Assembly: GCA_023525975.1 (NCBI GenBank)
Contig: CM042034.1
Location: forward strand, 63,795,279-63,859,278
From: Smallanthus sonchifolius
Lineage: Eukaryota; Streptophyta; Magnoliopsida; Asterales; Asteraceae
DNA length: 64,000 nucleotides
Reading direction: 5' to 3'
Below the pieces are notes generated by a model, which was given only the letters and a program-made list of their open reading frames with translations, did no database searches and had not been told where the DNA came from. A program made the position numbers and the translations under genes. This document shows, piece after piece, positions 41,699-54,661 of the stretch. Numbering within the stretch: position 1 is the stretch's first letter; the number at the start of each line of letters is the position of its first letter.

Positions 41699-43000
41699 TG
41701 TTAGACCCCAAACCCTGGATTGGCCCCGGGACACGACAAGTGTTGGATTTACACATGAACACATAGTATGACAGAGATAACGCAGCGAAAGCTAAAAGCT
41801 TGTATTGAAAACCAACAAAGTCTAGTACAAAAGTTAATCTAGGTTATTACAAAAGCTTCACAAAAGTCTAATTACAACTCTATGACAGTCTTTTCATCAA
41901 CAGATAGCCCATCGGGATACCCTTTTAGCCTTCTCCTTGCCTATACTACAAGAAGCCATACTCTTTCCTAGATATTGATGCTAAAACAAGTTAGCTAGCA
42001 CTAACGAGTTCTAAGTTTTTAAGCAACCAATCTCAACATCCCTAGCCAAGCAAAATGATTTAATGACACGTTTAAATAAAACATAATCTCTGTACCAGAT
42101 CCAATATGCCACTACAATTCCTACCAAAGCACCAAGCATTGCACTCTTAAGGTCACGTTAACCTCTAAGTGGTCGTCACCACTTAATCTCTAACACAACT
42201 ATATAGCCTCTCTGTCATTCGTCTCAACAGGGATATAGCAGCCTCTGCCTTGTTAATCATAGCCAAATTGCAAGGCATTATAAAGATTTTCTACTAACAT
42301 GGGAAAACTCTTTCTCTCTAGGCCCTCGTGGCCAAAACATTTTCTTTAAACCATCTTTGTGGCATAATCATCCCAAAACTTTTTATTTTCAAATCATTTT
42401 ACGTGTCAAAATCATTTCTCTAACCAAAATCATTCTCTTGTTTAAGAATCATTTTACACGTATACCCTTGCAATCTTTCCTTTGAATACAAAGTAGTGTC
42501 GGTTATTCAAACATAAGAATTTTAATCTAAAATAGTTCAACAAACATGCATAGCAGCCCAAAACGTAATTAAAACAGGCATCATAGAACTCACCTCAGCG
42601 TTTGTTATGCTCTTCTCTAATCCAAACTCACGCACACGCATGCTGGTGCACTATTCATTTGCTCTTCACATCTGTGCATAGCTTACATGCTCTTCACATC
42701 GATGCACATCCTACCTACTGCTGGCACAATAGGGGTATCTCTACATGCCCGTTTTGATCACTAGGCCATCTAACGTGATCAGGTACTTGACTGCGCAATC
42801 ACATTCATCACAACCTTCATCCTCGTCTAACCCGAATGTCTAACCCATACCCTCGGGTACCCAACCTGAAGCCTGTCAGGAATCCCACCCGCATGCAACC
42901 CTAAACTTAGTCTACTAATGCGAAAATAAACACAAGTTAAAGGGATTATACCTTCCAGCCACTGGTCTTGGGGCTAGGTATTTCCTACGAGCATTTCCTA
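41699..43000. repeat. Probable solo LTR or LTR fragment of a gypsy element
   Basis: Starts TGTTAGACCCCAAACCCTGG, similar in style to TGTCACACCCCAACC at the gypsy LTR edge. The following sequence (GCAGCGAAAGC, long non-coding stretch) is LTR-like. The right edge is unclear: a word CTACTAATGCGAAAATAAAC occurs twice, near 42911 and 42996. No coding region. Confidence 0.4.
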
Positions 43001-45342
43001 CTAATGCGAAAATAAACATAAAAATAACACACAAATATGAAATGGTTATCAACTTATCAAGTATAATTTGTTTAAGATGTTTTTTGGTTAGTTTTATATA
43101 AATTACTATGAAATGGTTACATATATGAGAGTGGAACCAATTTATAGACATGACATATTTGTAGCAACAAGAAAAATATAATCCCAAAAAGGTAAAAATT
43201 GTCTTAGCACTATTAGACACCATTGTAATGGTATTGTTAAAGGTAGTCTTTTGTAACTATGGGTTTAGTACTTAACCCCTTCCCTCGTACATGGCTAATA
43301 TACTTTATAACTAATACAATTACAATTTTACACCTTCTATAACACTTCTAAGAGTTCTATATTAGTATCAGAGCCAAGAACTCGGCTTTTTTGAAAACAA
43401 TTATCAACATCGTATTCATCTCTGAAAACCGGTGGCAATCACTGGTCACTTCCTGTTTGGAGCCTTCTTTCACGATTTTGGAGCATGTTTTTTCATTTGT
43501 CAAGTGTACCTATCACAACGTAATATATTTTAGGTAAGAACCAAGTATCGAACCAATGGACACGATCGAGTTCAAATACTCAACATTTGTTATCGTTTAG
43601 CCGGTTTAATCAGTGAGTGGGTTTTATATGCATGTGAAGCAGAAAAGTAAATGACAGAAAAGTAAATGAAGGTAAAGTAAATAACATAAAATGCAAAATG
43701 TGTGTGTGAAGTGTGTAACAGAAATATAAATAACATAATAGTAAATAACAGGAAAGTAAATAGCTCGAGAATAAGTAGATCACAACGAGTATTGCTTTGG
43801 GCTTTGAATCCGTTTGGTATATGAAAATGTTATGTTAACTAATCCGATGGTATGACTAATATAAATGTGTGAACAGTACACCGCTAGAGCCTCATTCTCA
43901 CAACAATTAGTTAACGAATTATGTTCCTTAATAGTAAATAAGTAAGACTCACGGTTAAGGACATCATTACCATTAACTCTTTAATAGATCCGTACATTCG
44001 TATGCTTAAGATCTACATCCGAGTTGGTTTAAGACATCAAACGTAAATACCATTATTTTTATTAAAAGAGTGATTTGACTTTGTTCACGGGGATGCGATG
44101 CAACAATGGGACCATGTATAAAGATGTACCATTTCCAACGTGAGTTCATCAACTCTTGGTTTCATGACAAAGCTCGTATAAAGACGTACAATTCTATCAA
44201 TATCAACCAAGTGTTGAATTATCAAAATCCGCTTGTATAAAGACGTACAAGTTTCAAGAGAAATTTGATTAAAAATGTTTTACCGTCTTACACTTTAAAA
44301 TCAAGAACACTCACAAGTTTAAAGACTAATTTAGATAACAATAAAAAATCTATCATGAAGATGGTTTTAAGAGTGAATAATTAAAGAACATAAACATACC
44401 ATTAGATTAATAAGTTAAATATTAACATACACCAAACTTCATCTTCACCCAAGCAATACAAAGGGTTTAGCCATGAATGGCCATATGGACAAGCATAAAG
44501 CTAAGTTTCGTAAGCCCCCCTATTGCGAACAAAGCGGAAGAGCCTCTCTACTCTCTACTACCTACTTTAAACTACATCTACGAACTCTATGAGAGTGTAT
44601 TTTCTCTAAAATGTGGTGTGTTGAATGAAGAACCCAAGCCATCTATTTATAGGCTTCAAAAATGGCAATGCACGGCCGGGCAATGGGATGCACGATCATG
44701 CAAAATGCACGGTTGTGCAAATGCCTAGAAGTACTTAGTGTACAAATGGCAATGTACAAAGCATCTTAGGGCACACAGAGTCTAATGCATGGCCGTGAAT
44801 TGGGATGCACGACCATGCAATCCCAATTTTCTCCCTCCTTTTATCTTTTGCTGTTTGTTGACTTTTGTTGACCAATTTTGACTTTTTTGGGGGTCAAAGC
44901 TCAGGTCTAAGCTTAGATACCTAACAATACCATATTTACTTTTTCCATATACATATTCCCGATCATTGAACTTGACCATGAACCCAATGTGCCCATTTGT
45001 ATCACACTTGTAAGTTGAATAATATAGATAAAATAGGTTCTTGAAGTCATGATTGTATTATCAAGATCATCTTATATGTTTTTGAATTGTCTATACTAAT
45101 TTTAATTTTTAAAAAGAATAGTCAAAGGAAACAACAAACTATTATACAGGAATGAGAGCTAAGTCAAGTCAAGTCAGACCAAGCCCATGTATCCAAACGT
45201 GTCAATTGAGCATCATCAACATCACAATCACAAAAAGTGGATATGAAATCATACCATGTAGTATAGATCCAAACATAAATGTATTCGACACAATATATTT
45301 GGTATCAAAATCTTGGCTGAACTAACCATAACTCGCATGTTA
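43001..45342. other. Retroelement debris, no gene seen
   Basis: At about 43364 AGTATCAGAGCC resembles a decayed primer-binding site, suggesting an LTR end just before it. Around 43640-43770 short words AAAGTAAAT and ATAACA recur. From 44640 to 44830 repeated GCACGGCCG/GCACGATCATGC words recall those in the copia LTR at 14.9-15.2 kb. No protein motif was found. Confidence 0.4.
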
Positions 45343-45734
45343 TCACCAAATGAAAATATGTATTAACCAAAACATAGAAGCTGCCATTGCTGAAACCATC
45401 ACTGTTTTCGTTTTAGCATAGGATGGTAGTGAAGGATATGCCTCAGGAGGAGGAAGCATGCATTCTTCCCCATTGAAGTACACTTTCCTAGGAAAAGCCC
45501 ATCCTTGCATAAATGTAAAAGTGTTCTTGTCCTTCTGCATAAGCACTTCAGACTGTACATTTCCAAATGGTCCAGCTTCCATTAACAAATCATTATAAAA
45601 CTTCATTCCATAAAACATCCCAGTGTCATCTACACATCAAGAAAAAAACTTCATAATTTCAGCATACTTGATTTCCTTCAAAACATGTATGTATAGGATG
45701 GTTTGGCCATTTTTTAAGAAATTTGTTTTTTAAA

Positions 45735-46390
45735 TATTGATGATAAGAGCATTCACAATAACACATTCATCTACTTCTCTATAATTTAACTAAATATCAT
45801 ATTTTTTTAAATTTAGTTTAACCCTCTCATATCTCATTCTCAATCTTTATCTCTATCCCACTCATAAACACATATTTTATTATTTTTTTATCTTTCCTAA
45901 GTTCGCACAAAAATATAGAGATTCTCTATATTTAGAAAATCTCTATTACTAAACTCTGAAATTTAAAAATGGACATAGAAATTCTGATAGAGGCGCAAAA
46001 TAAAAAACATCGCTAAATAATAGAGATGAAATAGTGAAAATTAGAAGTCATCTAGCTAACCTAACACATCTACATCACTTTCTTTAAGGGAGGTGGGAGT
46101 GGTAACCTCCCAACCAAACTACCCTGCCAAATTAGACCAATTAGAAAATGACACATCACTAAGTCAAACTACCCTCCCAAACTACCCTCTATGGTGGGAA
46201 TGGTACCCTCCAAGTACCCTCAAACTACCCTCATTCCTAAAGCTTCATTGCACTACCCGCTTAAATTGAATAGAACCCGCTAAAGCTTCAATGCACTACT
46301 CGCCTTAACATCTACCCGTTGCTACCCGTCTTAGTGGGAGTGGTACCTGCCATACCCGCTGTATACCCGCTAGGCACTCCCAGTGCCCTA
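45735..46390. mobile_element. Possible MITE in the last COBRA-like intron
   Basis: AGAGCATTCACAATAACAC at the left and GGCACTCCCAGTGCCCTA at the right are typical MITE-like edges. The right half contains repeated AACTACCCTC and ACCCGC words, perhaps a second element. Pairing of the ends is weak. Confidence 0.35.
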
Positions 46391-47674
46391 ATTTTAATTT
46401 ATTTTTCTATTTTCAATTTTCATCTAACATATAATTTAGTTTTTTTTTCTAATAACATGTAATATTTAAATATATTATTTTGTTTAATTTTTATTTTCTA
46501 TATTTAGATATAAAATTTATTGAAAACCGAGTTGTATTCAAATAAAGTATTTTTTTAGTCTCTTATACAACTCGGTTTTGTAATAAAACGTATACCAAAA
46601 CATAGAAAAACAAAATTAAAATAAAACTGCGTATTTAGATCATTTTGAAACATTAAATATTACACGTTATTAGTGAAAAACTATATTATATATATGAAAA
46701 CCGAAAAAAAAAGAAAAAAACTAAATTAAAATCAAAGAATGTTATGTAGCGCTAGTTACTAACCCATGTTTTAAACTCAACCCTGAAAAGACTCCCTTGC
46801 CATCATCACTTTTTAAAACAACCTATTTCCTAAAAAAATAAAATAAAATCACATGGATTGACTCACTTATGGATTGATAGGGAACTAGAGGCTTGTAATC
46901 AAAGCTAAAGACTTGGGTGACATTATTGAGATTTGGGTGTTGTGCCACGATAGTCCATTGCGTATAATTGAGTCTGTAGTTAAATTAGTGACCGCCATCT
47001 TTACGCGCCAATAATCTTTATAGTTCATCTTCACGTGCCAGTGCACCCGTATGGGGCACATATGATGAGTGCATTGTAGCAATGGTTCGTTATCTTTTCT
47101 TGGTGTGTTGATCCCAACCGAAGTTGCCCTCTTTGAATCACTCCTACATTTCCAAAGCTATAGTTAGGACATCAAAACTCGTCTTTGTTCATTTCATAAC
47201 CAAACTCTTACCCACGTCACCGACAAAGTATTACTGATAGCGTATTACCGACGGAATCCACCAAAATTTAAAAATAAAATGAAGAAGTAAAACTTCTGTT
47301 GGTAATCATTGACAAATATTTAACTTGAGATGATTACCGATGAATATAGTATCCGATGGATAGGTCGTCAGTAATCCATCAGTACTGTTAAGGATAAGAT
47401 TTCGTATAGGATTTCTATCTAGGTTTTCAGTCGGTTATCGGTAATCCCGCGGTAATTTTCGTTGGAAAACACATTACCCCAGATTACCAACGGGACCCAG
47501 TGAAGACCCACTTTCACTGATGAATTTCTGACGGTACGTGAAAGTCATAGTTTGGTATTGTCTTACTTGATACATTTGTCTTTGGTGTGGCAACCACATG
47601 AACAAGTTGGGCATGGAGTAATGGTTTCATTGTAGAAGGAAGAAAAGGATACACAACATCTTGGATGCCTGGAT

Positions 47675-48159
47675 TAGGGGTGTTAAAAAATATCCGAATC
47701 CGAAACCGAACCCGAATTATCCAAAATCCCGAATCCGAATTATCCGAAAATTCGGATATCCGAATTTTCGGATTCGGATTCGGATAGTGATTTTCGGATA
47801 TTTCGGATAGTTCGGATATCCGAATATCCGAAATATTATATTTATATATATTTTTTAATTGTTTTTATTATTTAAAAATAAGAAAATTTGAATCAAAACC
47901 CGATATATTATATTTATATATTTTTATATGTATATTTTCTAATGTTTTTTAAGGTTTTTAATTGTTTTTGTAATGTAAAAATATTATTTTTATATATATT
48001 TTTATTTTTTTTTATATTTTCGGATATCCGTTTCACTATCCGAATCCGTATCCGAAATTTCGGATTCGGATTCGGATAGTGAAATCCACTATCCGAAAAT
48101 TTCGGATATCCGAAATTCGGATATCCGAATTTTCGGATATCCGACTTTGAACACCCCTA
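47675..48159. mobile_element. hAT MITE inserted in a coding exon of the COBRA-like gene
   Basis: Ends TAGGGGTGTTAAA and GAACACCCCTA are flanked by an exact 8-bp duplication GCCTGGAT (47667-47674 and 48160-48167). Both sides are full of CGGATATCCGAAT palindromic words. On either side the COBRA reading (TCTYSQFLV and CCVSFSSFYN) is in place, so it lies within coding sequence. Confidence 0.9.
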
Positions 48160-49059
48160 GCCTGGATACTAAAAACTGCGAGTACGTGCATGTCACTGCA
48201 TCCAAATAATTATTTAGCCCAAAGAATCTTGGTTGTGTTATTTAGATTATTATTTCAGTATGTTTTTCTAATCATATTTGAAAAAAAAACATATGCACAA
48301 AAATTCTTTACGGCCCAGCATAACCCGATCCATTTCGACCTACACAAAATGTGACCCGTTTCTACGATAATCGTTTTGACCCCGTTACCCAGCCCGTCCA
48401 TCTTTTACTTACTATGTATTTATACTTTCTAAAAGAGGGATAAAAACTTACTTAAAGCCTGAGTCTTTCGTCTACGATCAGGAGTCCAATAGACTGTAGA
48501 TGGTACAATCGTAGCCGGGCCACAAGTCTAGCCCGGGCCCGGCGCCAGCAAACTGAAGTTTTTGGGCAGTTTTACAGTTTTATTTGTAGTTCCAGAAAGG
48601 CCAACACTCACTTGAAAAGCTGAAACAGCAGCAGAGGGATCTTGACCCCATGAGGACACCACACCGCCTTTACAGCAGTTGGCGATCTGTTGGTTGTAAG
48701 GAACTCCGGGAAGCAAATCAACAACCACCGGGTCCCTCTTGCAACAGTGCGGTGCGTTCCCTCCTTTGAACTTGGAACAATCACCTTGTTCGGTTGTTTG
48801 GGCTCCCACCATTGACCAGATCACTTCTTTTTTAGCCCAGTTCCACCCCAGGGTCCACCCAGGGCTCATTATGTGCCTACACATTTGGAAATTGTTCATT
48901 GTAACCAATGCCTGCAAGATAGTTAATTTGTTATACTGCTGCTTGGAGGTGTAAGTTTTTATATATAATATTTAGTTATTTTTATCATATTTTTATATAT
49001 TATACAATTATCATATAAATATATATTTTAAACAAATTATATAAATAATAGACAAATTT

Positions 49060-49230
49060 AGGCCTGCGAGCCGGCTCGAGCTCGATAAGTGAACCTTGGA
49101 CTCGGGCTCTTTTATTAAACATACTTATTTTTAGGCTAGAGCTCGGGTTTGAGCTCGGCTCGATTCGAGATTTTAGCAAGCTGCTCTCGAGTAGCTCACG
49201 AGCGGCTTAGCCAATTTTCACCCCCTAATT
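49060..49230. repeat. Degenerate MITE-like GAGCTCG/GGCTCG-rich repeat
   Basis: Words CGAGCCGGCTCGAGCTCG and GGCTCGATTCGAG occur between the second and third COBRA exons, with CACCCCCTA at the right edge. This is probably another hAT-type MITE remnant; no target duplication was seen. Confidence 0.4.
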
Positions 49231-49650
49231 TTAGCTCATTTACTTATAAATGGGTCGATCTTGGTTGTGTGTTTTTTCTGTAACGGGTCACTGAATTAAA
49301 GAAAATAGTTTAGTAGTCTAATAGATTGAAAGTGTTTCGGGTCAACACACTGCAAACCCATCTTGAACCCGACCCAACCCGCGAATCAGCCTGTTTTGCC
49401 AAGATGGATAATAGGAACAAGAAGCTTACCACATAACCATCTGCGGTCCAAGAGATGACATCCCATTTGATTGTTATATTCCCGAAAGGATCTAATGGGT
49501 CAAATGCCACTGAAATAACAATATGAAACTATTAAACTAACTGTAATCCTTATACCATTTCATCAAAAGATGATTTAATAAATTTACCATACCTGAGCTT
49601 TGAGAATACACCAAAAGAAGAACAGCCCATAAGCTGAACTTAAAAATCAT

Positions 49651-52078
49651 TTTCCTTGAATTAAAAAATATATATATTTATTCTTGGAGATTTGTATATG
49701 CAGCTACTGAAGAATCACATTTATGCATTAATAAAGAGAAAATAAGTGCAGAATATGAAGATATCTTACCTAACAGTTGTTGCATGCCACCTTAGATTTT
49801 TCTAATTAACCATTGAGTTTGCAGCTAGCTGAAATATCAAGCAAAGGTGTGATAGTTAAGTTACACTTGCAATGAGTTTAAGAGTGATGACAAGTCATTA
49901 TCTCGCATTCCTTTATACTAATCTTACATTTCACCCATTAACAGTTTAACACTGCCTACTAATTATAGCGTCTCCAATGAAGGAGGTTAAAATCGCGTGA
50001 AAACGCGATTAATCAGTTGCAACATCATAAATCCATCTATATTTTCCTATCCGATGGTCGATCCTTGATAAACATTCGTACATTTTTATATCATCATCAA
50101 TTTTTACAGCCAATCTATATATTATAATAAACTATTTATTTTTTAATTTCGTACTAGTTAATATAATAAATTATATAATTAAAAGTTTAAAAATTTTAAA
50201 GTAAATTTCACTTTTAGTCCCTGTGGTTTGGTCAAGATAACCATTCTAGTCCAAAAGTTATAACTTGACTTTTTTAGTCAAACAGTTTCATTTTCATATC
50301 AATTAAAGTCCAGCCTAGGGGTGTGCGAAAAAACCGAAAGCCGAATCGTATACGTAACCGAAAAAAACTGAACCGAATTGTGAATTCGGTTTTCGGTTAT
50401 CAATCGTATCCGAATTGCGAATTCAGTTTTCGGTTAAGTTAACGGATATACCTTTTTTTTAATTCAATTTGTTCGGTTAGACATATTTCCAATTCGGATT
50501 GGTTTATTTGGTTGAATTCGGTTCGGTTACAAAGATTTTCAATTCGGTTAGCGGATAAGGGTTAAAAAAATCACAACCGAATAAACCGAACCGATGAACA
50601 TAACCCAACCAGATTTTCTGTTAACTTTTCATTAAAAGACCAAAATACCTTGTACTACATTTGTTAGTTAGCTTTAACCTTCAGTACCATAATAGCAAGG
50701 AGATTTCCATTTTGAATCAGCTGCTTTGGATTTGAGAACAGCTGACTTGGAATCCCTCCATGTGACTTATCCTTATCAGCATCATTGTATTCACCACAAT
50801 CACACCAGCTTTCACCATTTCAATCTTATAGTGGATTGTGTAACATTGCTATCAAACTTCTTTGTAGAAGTGCTATTGAGATGCAAAAGAAAAAAAACAA
50901 TTTATTTCCTTGAAGAGAAGTTGCATTACATTCAGAATTATAGTGTATAATCAAACAGATGGTGTGCAGCCATTTATAGCCTTCAATTTGATCATAATTT
51001 AATCGAAATGAAATTGATTTGCACTGAATTAAACAGCATCATCCCAATGGATTAGGTTTGAATAACCAGATCATCACAATGGAAGAATTAATCAGGATGG
51101 TGCGAATGAAGTATCAAATTGAGTATGATGATCTGTTGGACAATTTTGTAGCACATGAATAGTCCTTTTTACTATTCATGAACATATCTCGTTGTAATGG
51201 TTTTGATTATAAACGTTTTATGCATTGGTTTTAAGTTTGAAGATCGTCAAAGTCATATTTTTCTTAATTCACGTTGTTTGGATTTTGATTAGCAGATAAT
51301 TGGTCTGATAGTGTCCTAGCTTTGTGTTCTTAACTGGTTGGTCAAACCTTTAGGTCAATACGGCCGGATTTTGAAATCTTAAAACGAATTTGGTTATGTC
51401 TATGTAACCGTTCAACTCGGTACATCAATCTAGGTTATACTTTCAACTTCTAAATCTGAAACCTAAGGGGTGATCATTCTTTTAATCACTATTTTTCAAA
51501 CCAACTGAAGTCTGTTTTGCTTAATTGCAATCGTATGACCACATCAATCAAAGATCAATTTTAATGCCTAGTTTTATTCAATCTAATAATCAATATTGCC
51601 ATCCACTAACTTCGACACCCTACCTGTCTGTAAGCTAATTAGGAAACACATTTTAACTCTTTATTGGCACTTCAACGTCTAACACCACTCTTGACTACTT
51701 CAAAACTCATTCTACCATCCACTTAAAAGACCCCACATCCTAAATTAATGACAATTGTACATTACATAGATTTTTAGACTCAAGTTTAAATGAATAAAGC
51801 ATTTCTTTATCCATCACATATCTTTATATATTTAAAAAAAAAAAAACAAAATTTACCAAACGTTATACAAAAACTATTCTAGTAAAATAATAACTTATTT
51901 ATTTAGTTAAGTGATTTATAAGATTGTAAATTTTAAATAGCTATACTTACAAGTGCACTTTGAATTTCTTTGTGAAGCACATTTAAGATAGAACTAATAT
52001 AAGCAGCATTATTACAAAATTACCATCTAAAACTTATCATCTTTCAACTTCTTCCTACATAAAACATTCATGAAGAAT
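49651..52078. other. Intergenic between COBRA-like pseudogene and SPL gene; TE remnants
   Basis: AT-rich sequence without a supported gene. It includes 50215-50660, where a TE-like end (TTTTAGTCCCTGTGGTTTGG) and a hAT-like repeat (TAGGGGTGTGCGAAAAAACC, rich in AACCGAA) lie together. The promoter of the COBRA-like gene would lie just above 49650. The 3' UTR of the SPL gene would lie below 52079. Confidence 0.5.
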
Positions 52079-53355
52079 TTAATTTGCAGGGTTCACATGC
52101 TTTTGATGCTCCACCCTATCGAGCTGTGCCGATAACTGAAGCAAATCGATCGTGCAACTTTCGTCTCGAAGAACCTGATCATCATAACACATCATTCCCA
52201 ATTTGACCAGATCACCCTGGAATCCAAGCATGGGGTTCATATCATGGCTGCCCAGAAACACAGGGCGCGATTGTGAGTTTGATGTTTGAATTCTCGAGGA
52301 TTGAGATGACAGAAGAGAGTGAGCACTCTCGGAACATGAAATCGAGTCCCTAATTATCCATTTGTTGATTAATCGCGGGTCGGTTTCAAAGATACAAGGG
52401 GAGACAGATTTTGAAGGCAACTGTTCATCTGTAATGCCAGAAGTGGTTGATTGAAGATCATGGGCATTTCTGTCTTCAAGATTCACATTGCTCTCGTACA
52501 TCTGCTTATATGAACTATGAAGGTCATTAGGGCTTTGAAAAGACGATATTGCCCCTGCGGATTCCTTAAACTCATTACCTGTTCAGTTTGAAGTCACTTA
52601 GATAAGAGACAACCCACAAATATTTTTAGAGATGATGTCTTTTTATATGTTTTGAGCCTTTGACACCTAAAAACCAGAGTTTTAAGAACCGGTCTCATTA
52701 TGCCTACTTGAACCAATTTCGCTTAGATTTTTTAATTTTTTAAATTTCTTTTTCTATTAAAATCTTATTTTTTAATTAGTTTAATATTCCAAGTTATATA
52801 TTTTATTCCAAATAGGGATAAAAGTACGACGATAGTACCTTCGACACTAACATTATACGATGGAACCAATCTCCCGTGTCGTTCGAAGAAGGGACCCACA
52901 TGAGGCTTCCTCCTCCGCTCATTATGCCCCGCAAGTCGTTTCCGACAACTCCTCTTCCCATCATCAAACTCACGCAGCAAATGAAACCTGAGTTGAAAAC
53001 CAAAACACGACATAAATTACCTCAATTTTCACGAAACAATCATAACAAAACAAAAACCGAACCTGCTGCATTGCTGACAGAATCTTTGTTCAATGCCGTT
53101 CACAATCACTTTAGAAGTCTTGGAGTGAACCTCACAAACCTTGTGGCGTTTGTAGTATTCTTTACATCTACTAAGATTCTTATTGCACCCATACACTTTG
53201 CAGAAAAGTGAGGAAGAACAAAAACCCTTGTGTTCGGATCGTTTCGACCCCATACAAACTGTTTCTGGACTCAAATTCTGGGAAATCTGATTTTGATCGT
53301 CCCCAAAGATAAATTGGGGTCTGAGTTCCCAACTCATTGACACAATTTGATCCAT
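52079..53355 (-). CDS. SPL: SBP-box transcription factor, SPL6-like, three exons, miR156 target
   Basis: Exons 53355-53063, 52987-52839 and 52578-52079 join into 942 bases, a 313-residue protein with clean GT/AG sites. The SBP domain (about residues 55-130) has two zinc sites built from the CKVYGC, RHKVCEVH, RFCQQCSRFHLL and RSCRKRLAGH segments, and the basic nuclear signal KRSCRKRLAGHNERRRKP. The intron after CQQCSR is at the position usual for SPL genes. The C-terminal region is Ser-rich and carries SAHSLLSSQ, encoded at the miR156 site. The sequence VIVNGIEQRFCQQCSRF and FDDGKRSCRKRLAGHNERRR resembles the SPL6 branch. It binds GTAC-core promoters and would act in phase change or defence. 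MFSRM, 12 bases upstream in frame, is an alternative start. Confidence 0.93.
52307..52326 (-). promoter_or_regulatory. miR156 target site in the SPL coding sequence, perfect complement
   Basis: The plus strand reads TGACAGAAGAGAGTGAGCAC, identical to canonical miR156, so the mRNA is fully complementary. It lies in the last exon, as in most SPL genes, and encodes the SAHSLLS stretch. Most SPL sites read GTGCTCTCTCTCTTCTGTCA, with one mismatch. Confidence 0.93.
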
Positions 53356-53614
53356 TCTTGAAAACACGTACAGATGTAAGGATTAAAGAATGACAAGAAA
53401 GTGTAAAAGTGATAAGATAATGTAATCGGGGAACAATGATAAAGAGGAGTATATGCTTCAATGGTGGGAACACATACAAAAGCAACAAGATAAGAAAGCG
53501 AGTGAGTGACAAAGCTAAAAGCGTATGTTAGCAAGTACGAATTTGAGAACAAACAAGATTACGAAGAGGGTGTGTGGGTGGGTGATTATGAAGATGATGA
53601 TGGGGATTGAAAAG

Positions 53615-53635
53615 GGAGGAGTATATATAAAGACG
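53615..53635 (-). promoter_or_regulatory. Possible TATA box of the SPL gene
   Basis: The minus strand reads CTTTATATATACTCC about 260 bases above the ATG. The stretch between is CT-rich, like a plant 5' leader. Unverified. Confidence 0.35.
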
Positions 53636-53859
53636 AATGGATTGTGCGTATGAAACTACATTGAAGAGATTTGTGGTAGATTTTGAAGAGGACAGAGGTG
53701 GGTAGGGTCGTTTTGGTGATGTGAAATGATATTGAGAGGATATAAAGATCAGTTTGCGCGTTATCTTGCTCCATAGATAAGATTTGTAGTTGATTTTGTG
53801 GGGGAGGGGTCTCACCAAGCCACTTGTTATTTAGGGGACAAATAAATAAATTTAAAAAT

Positions 53860-54480
53860 TTATGAGAAAAAAGTTTATTTTAAACCAAGAAAATTATGCG
53901 TAAATACAGGGAATAAAGTTAAATCGTTAAATATTTTGATTCGTAGTAAAAAAAATTAAAATTTTATACTTCTTACACATGTATATTTACATACATAAAA
54001 AACACTAGTGGGTTAGGTTTCAACGAGACTTTTTTGGTGAAACGCAATCTAATCTGAACTGTCTTAAACACTTACTATATTTAGGTATTATTATTACTAT
54101 ATAAATATTTAGTAATCATATACTTAAGCATTTAAATAATTATAAATAATTAACATTCAATATTTTACTTTCATTTCAATTCAATAATAATTGAAGATCC
54201 ACAGTTTCAACATCAGATCGTGACTTGATTTAAGCCGTAAAACCTTAACGGTTATTTCCCGTTTGGTCGGCCGGTTGTTCCGACCAACCTGGCAGGTTTT
54301 GTGTGAAGATTTATAAAACGGTAGTTAACGGTTTGTCTCAAAAATTTTACATTTTTAATTATTATACACTCTATTAAAATAGGATGACAATAAACAGTAA
54401 AGCCAACCAATGGATCGCTGCCACGTGAAAACTTTTATCTATATATGTACGTGTATGTATATATATTGAACTGATTAAGA
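53860..54480. other. Intergenic, AT-rich, nothing recognised
   Basis: No frame, repeat pair or motif that could be supported. It may contain distal promoter of the SPL gene. Confidence 0.5.
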
Positions 54481-54489
54481 GCAAGAGTG

Positions 54490-54625
54490 AGCGTTGGCGC
54501 AGTTGGTTCGCGTGCCACACCCACACGTAATTGGCGCTGGTTCGAGTCCAAACCCCAACCCACCCCCTCCCCGTGCGGCCAGTTCTTCCCTTTTCCAAGC
54601 AGTTTCATTTATTTATTTATTTGTT
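54490..54625 (+). mobile_element. tRNA-derived SINE
   Basis: TGGCGCAGTTGG matches the pol III A box fully and GGTTCGAGTCC matches the B box fully, about 35 bases apart. A short body rich in C follows, ending in a TTTATTTATTTATTTG tail. This is the structure of a plant SINE. Confidence 0.8.
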
Positions 54626-54661
54626 ATATACATATACAAGCGGAAGCGGATGTAAAACATA

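Larger units (their letters stand above)
45343..49650 (-). pseudogene. COBRA-like (COBL) GPI-anchored protein gene, disabled
   Basis: Exons: 49650-49593 (signal peptide MIFKFSLWAVLLLVYS), 49509-49430 (DPFGNITIKWDVISWTADGY), 48911-48452 (NFQMCRHIMSPGWTLGWNW, HCCKRDPVVVDLLPG), about 48200-47555 (TCTYSQF, CCVSFSSFYNETITPC), about 47165-46867 (CTHHMCPIRVHWHVKMNY), 45629-45343 (MFYGMKFYNDLLMEAG, WAFPRKVYFNGE and a hydrophobic GPI-type tail). COBRA proteins act at the outer plasma membrane in cellulose deposition. Lesions: TAG (48530-48528) replaces the Tyr usual in the conserved GPGYTCGP; a 485-bp hAT MITE splits exon 4; one base is missing near 46980, shifting exon 5. Splice sites remain mostly good, so inactivation is recent. 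A protein truncated at the TAG would have about 173 residues and no anchor. Confidence 0.9.
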
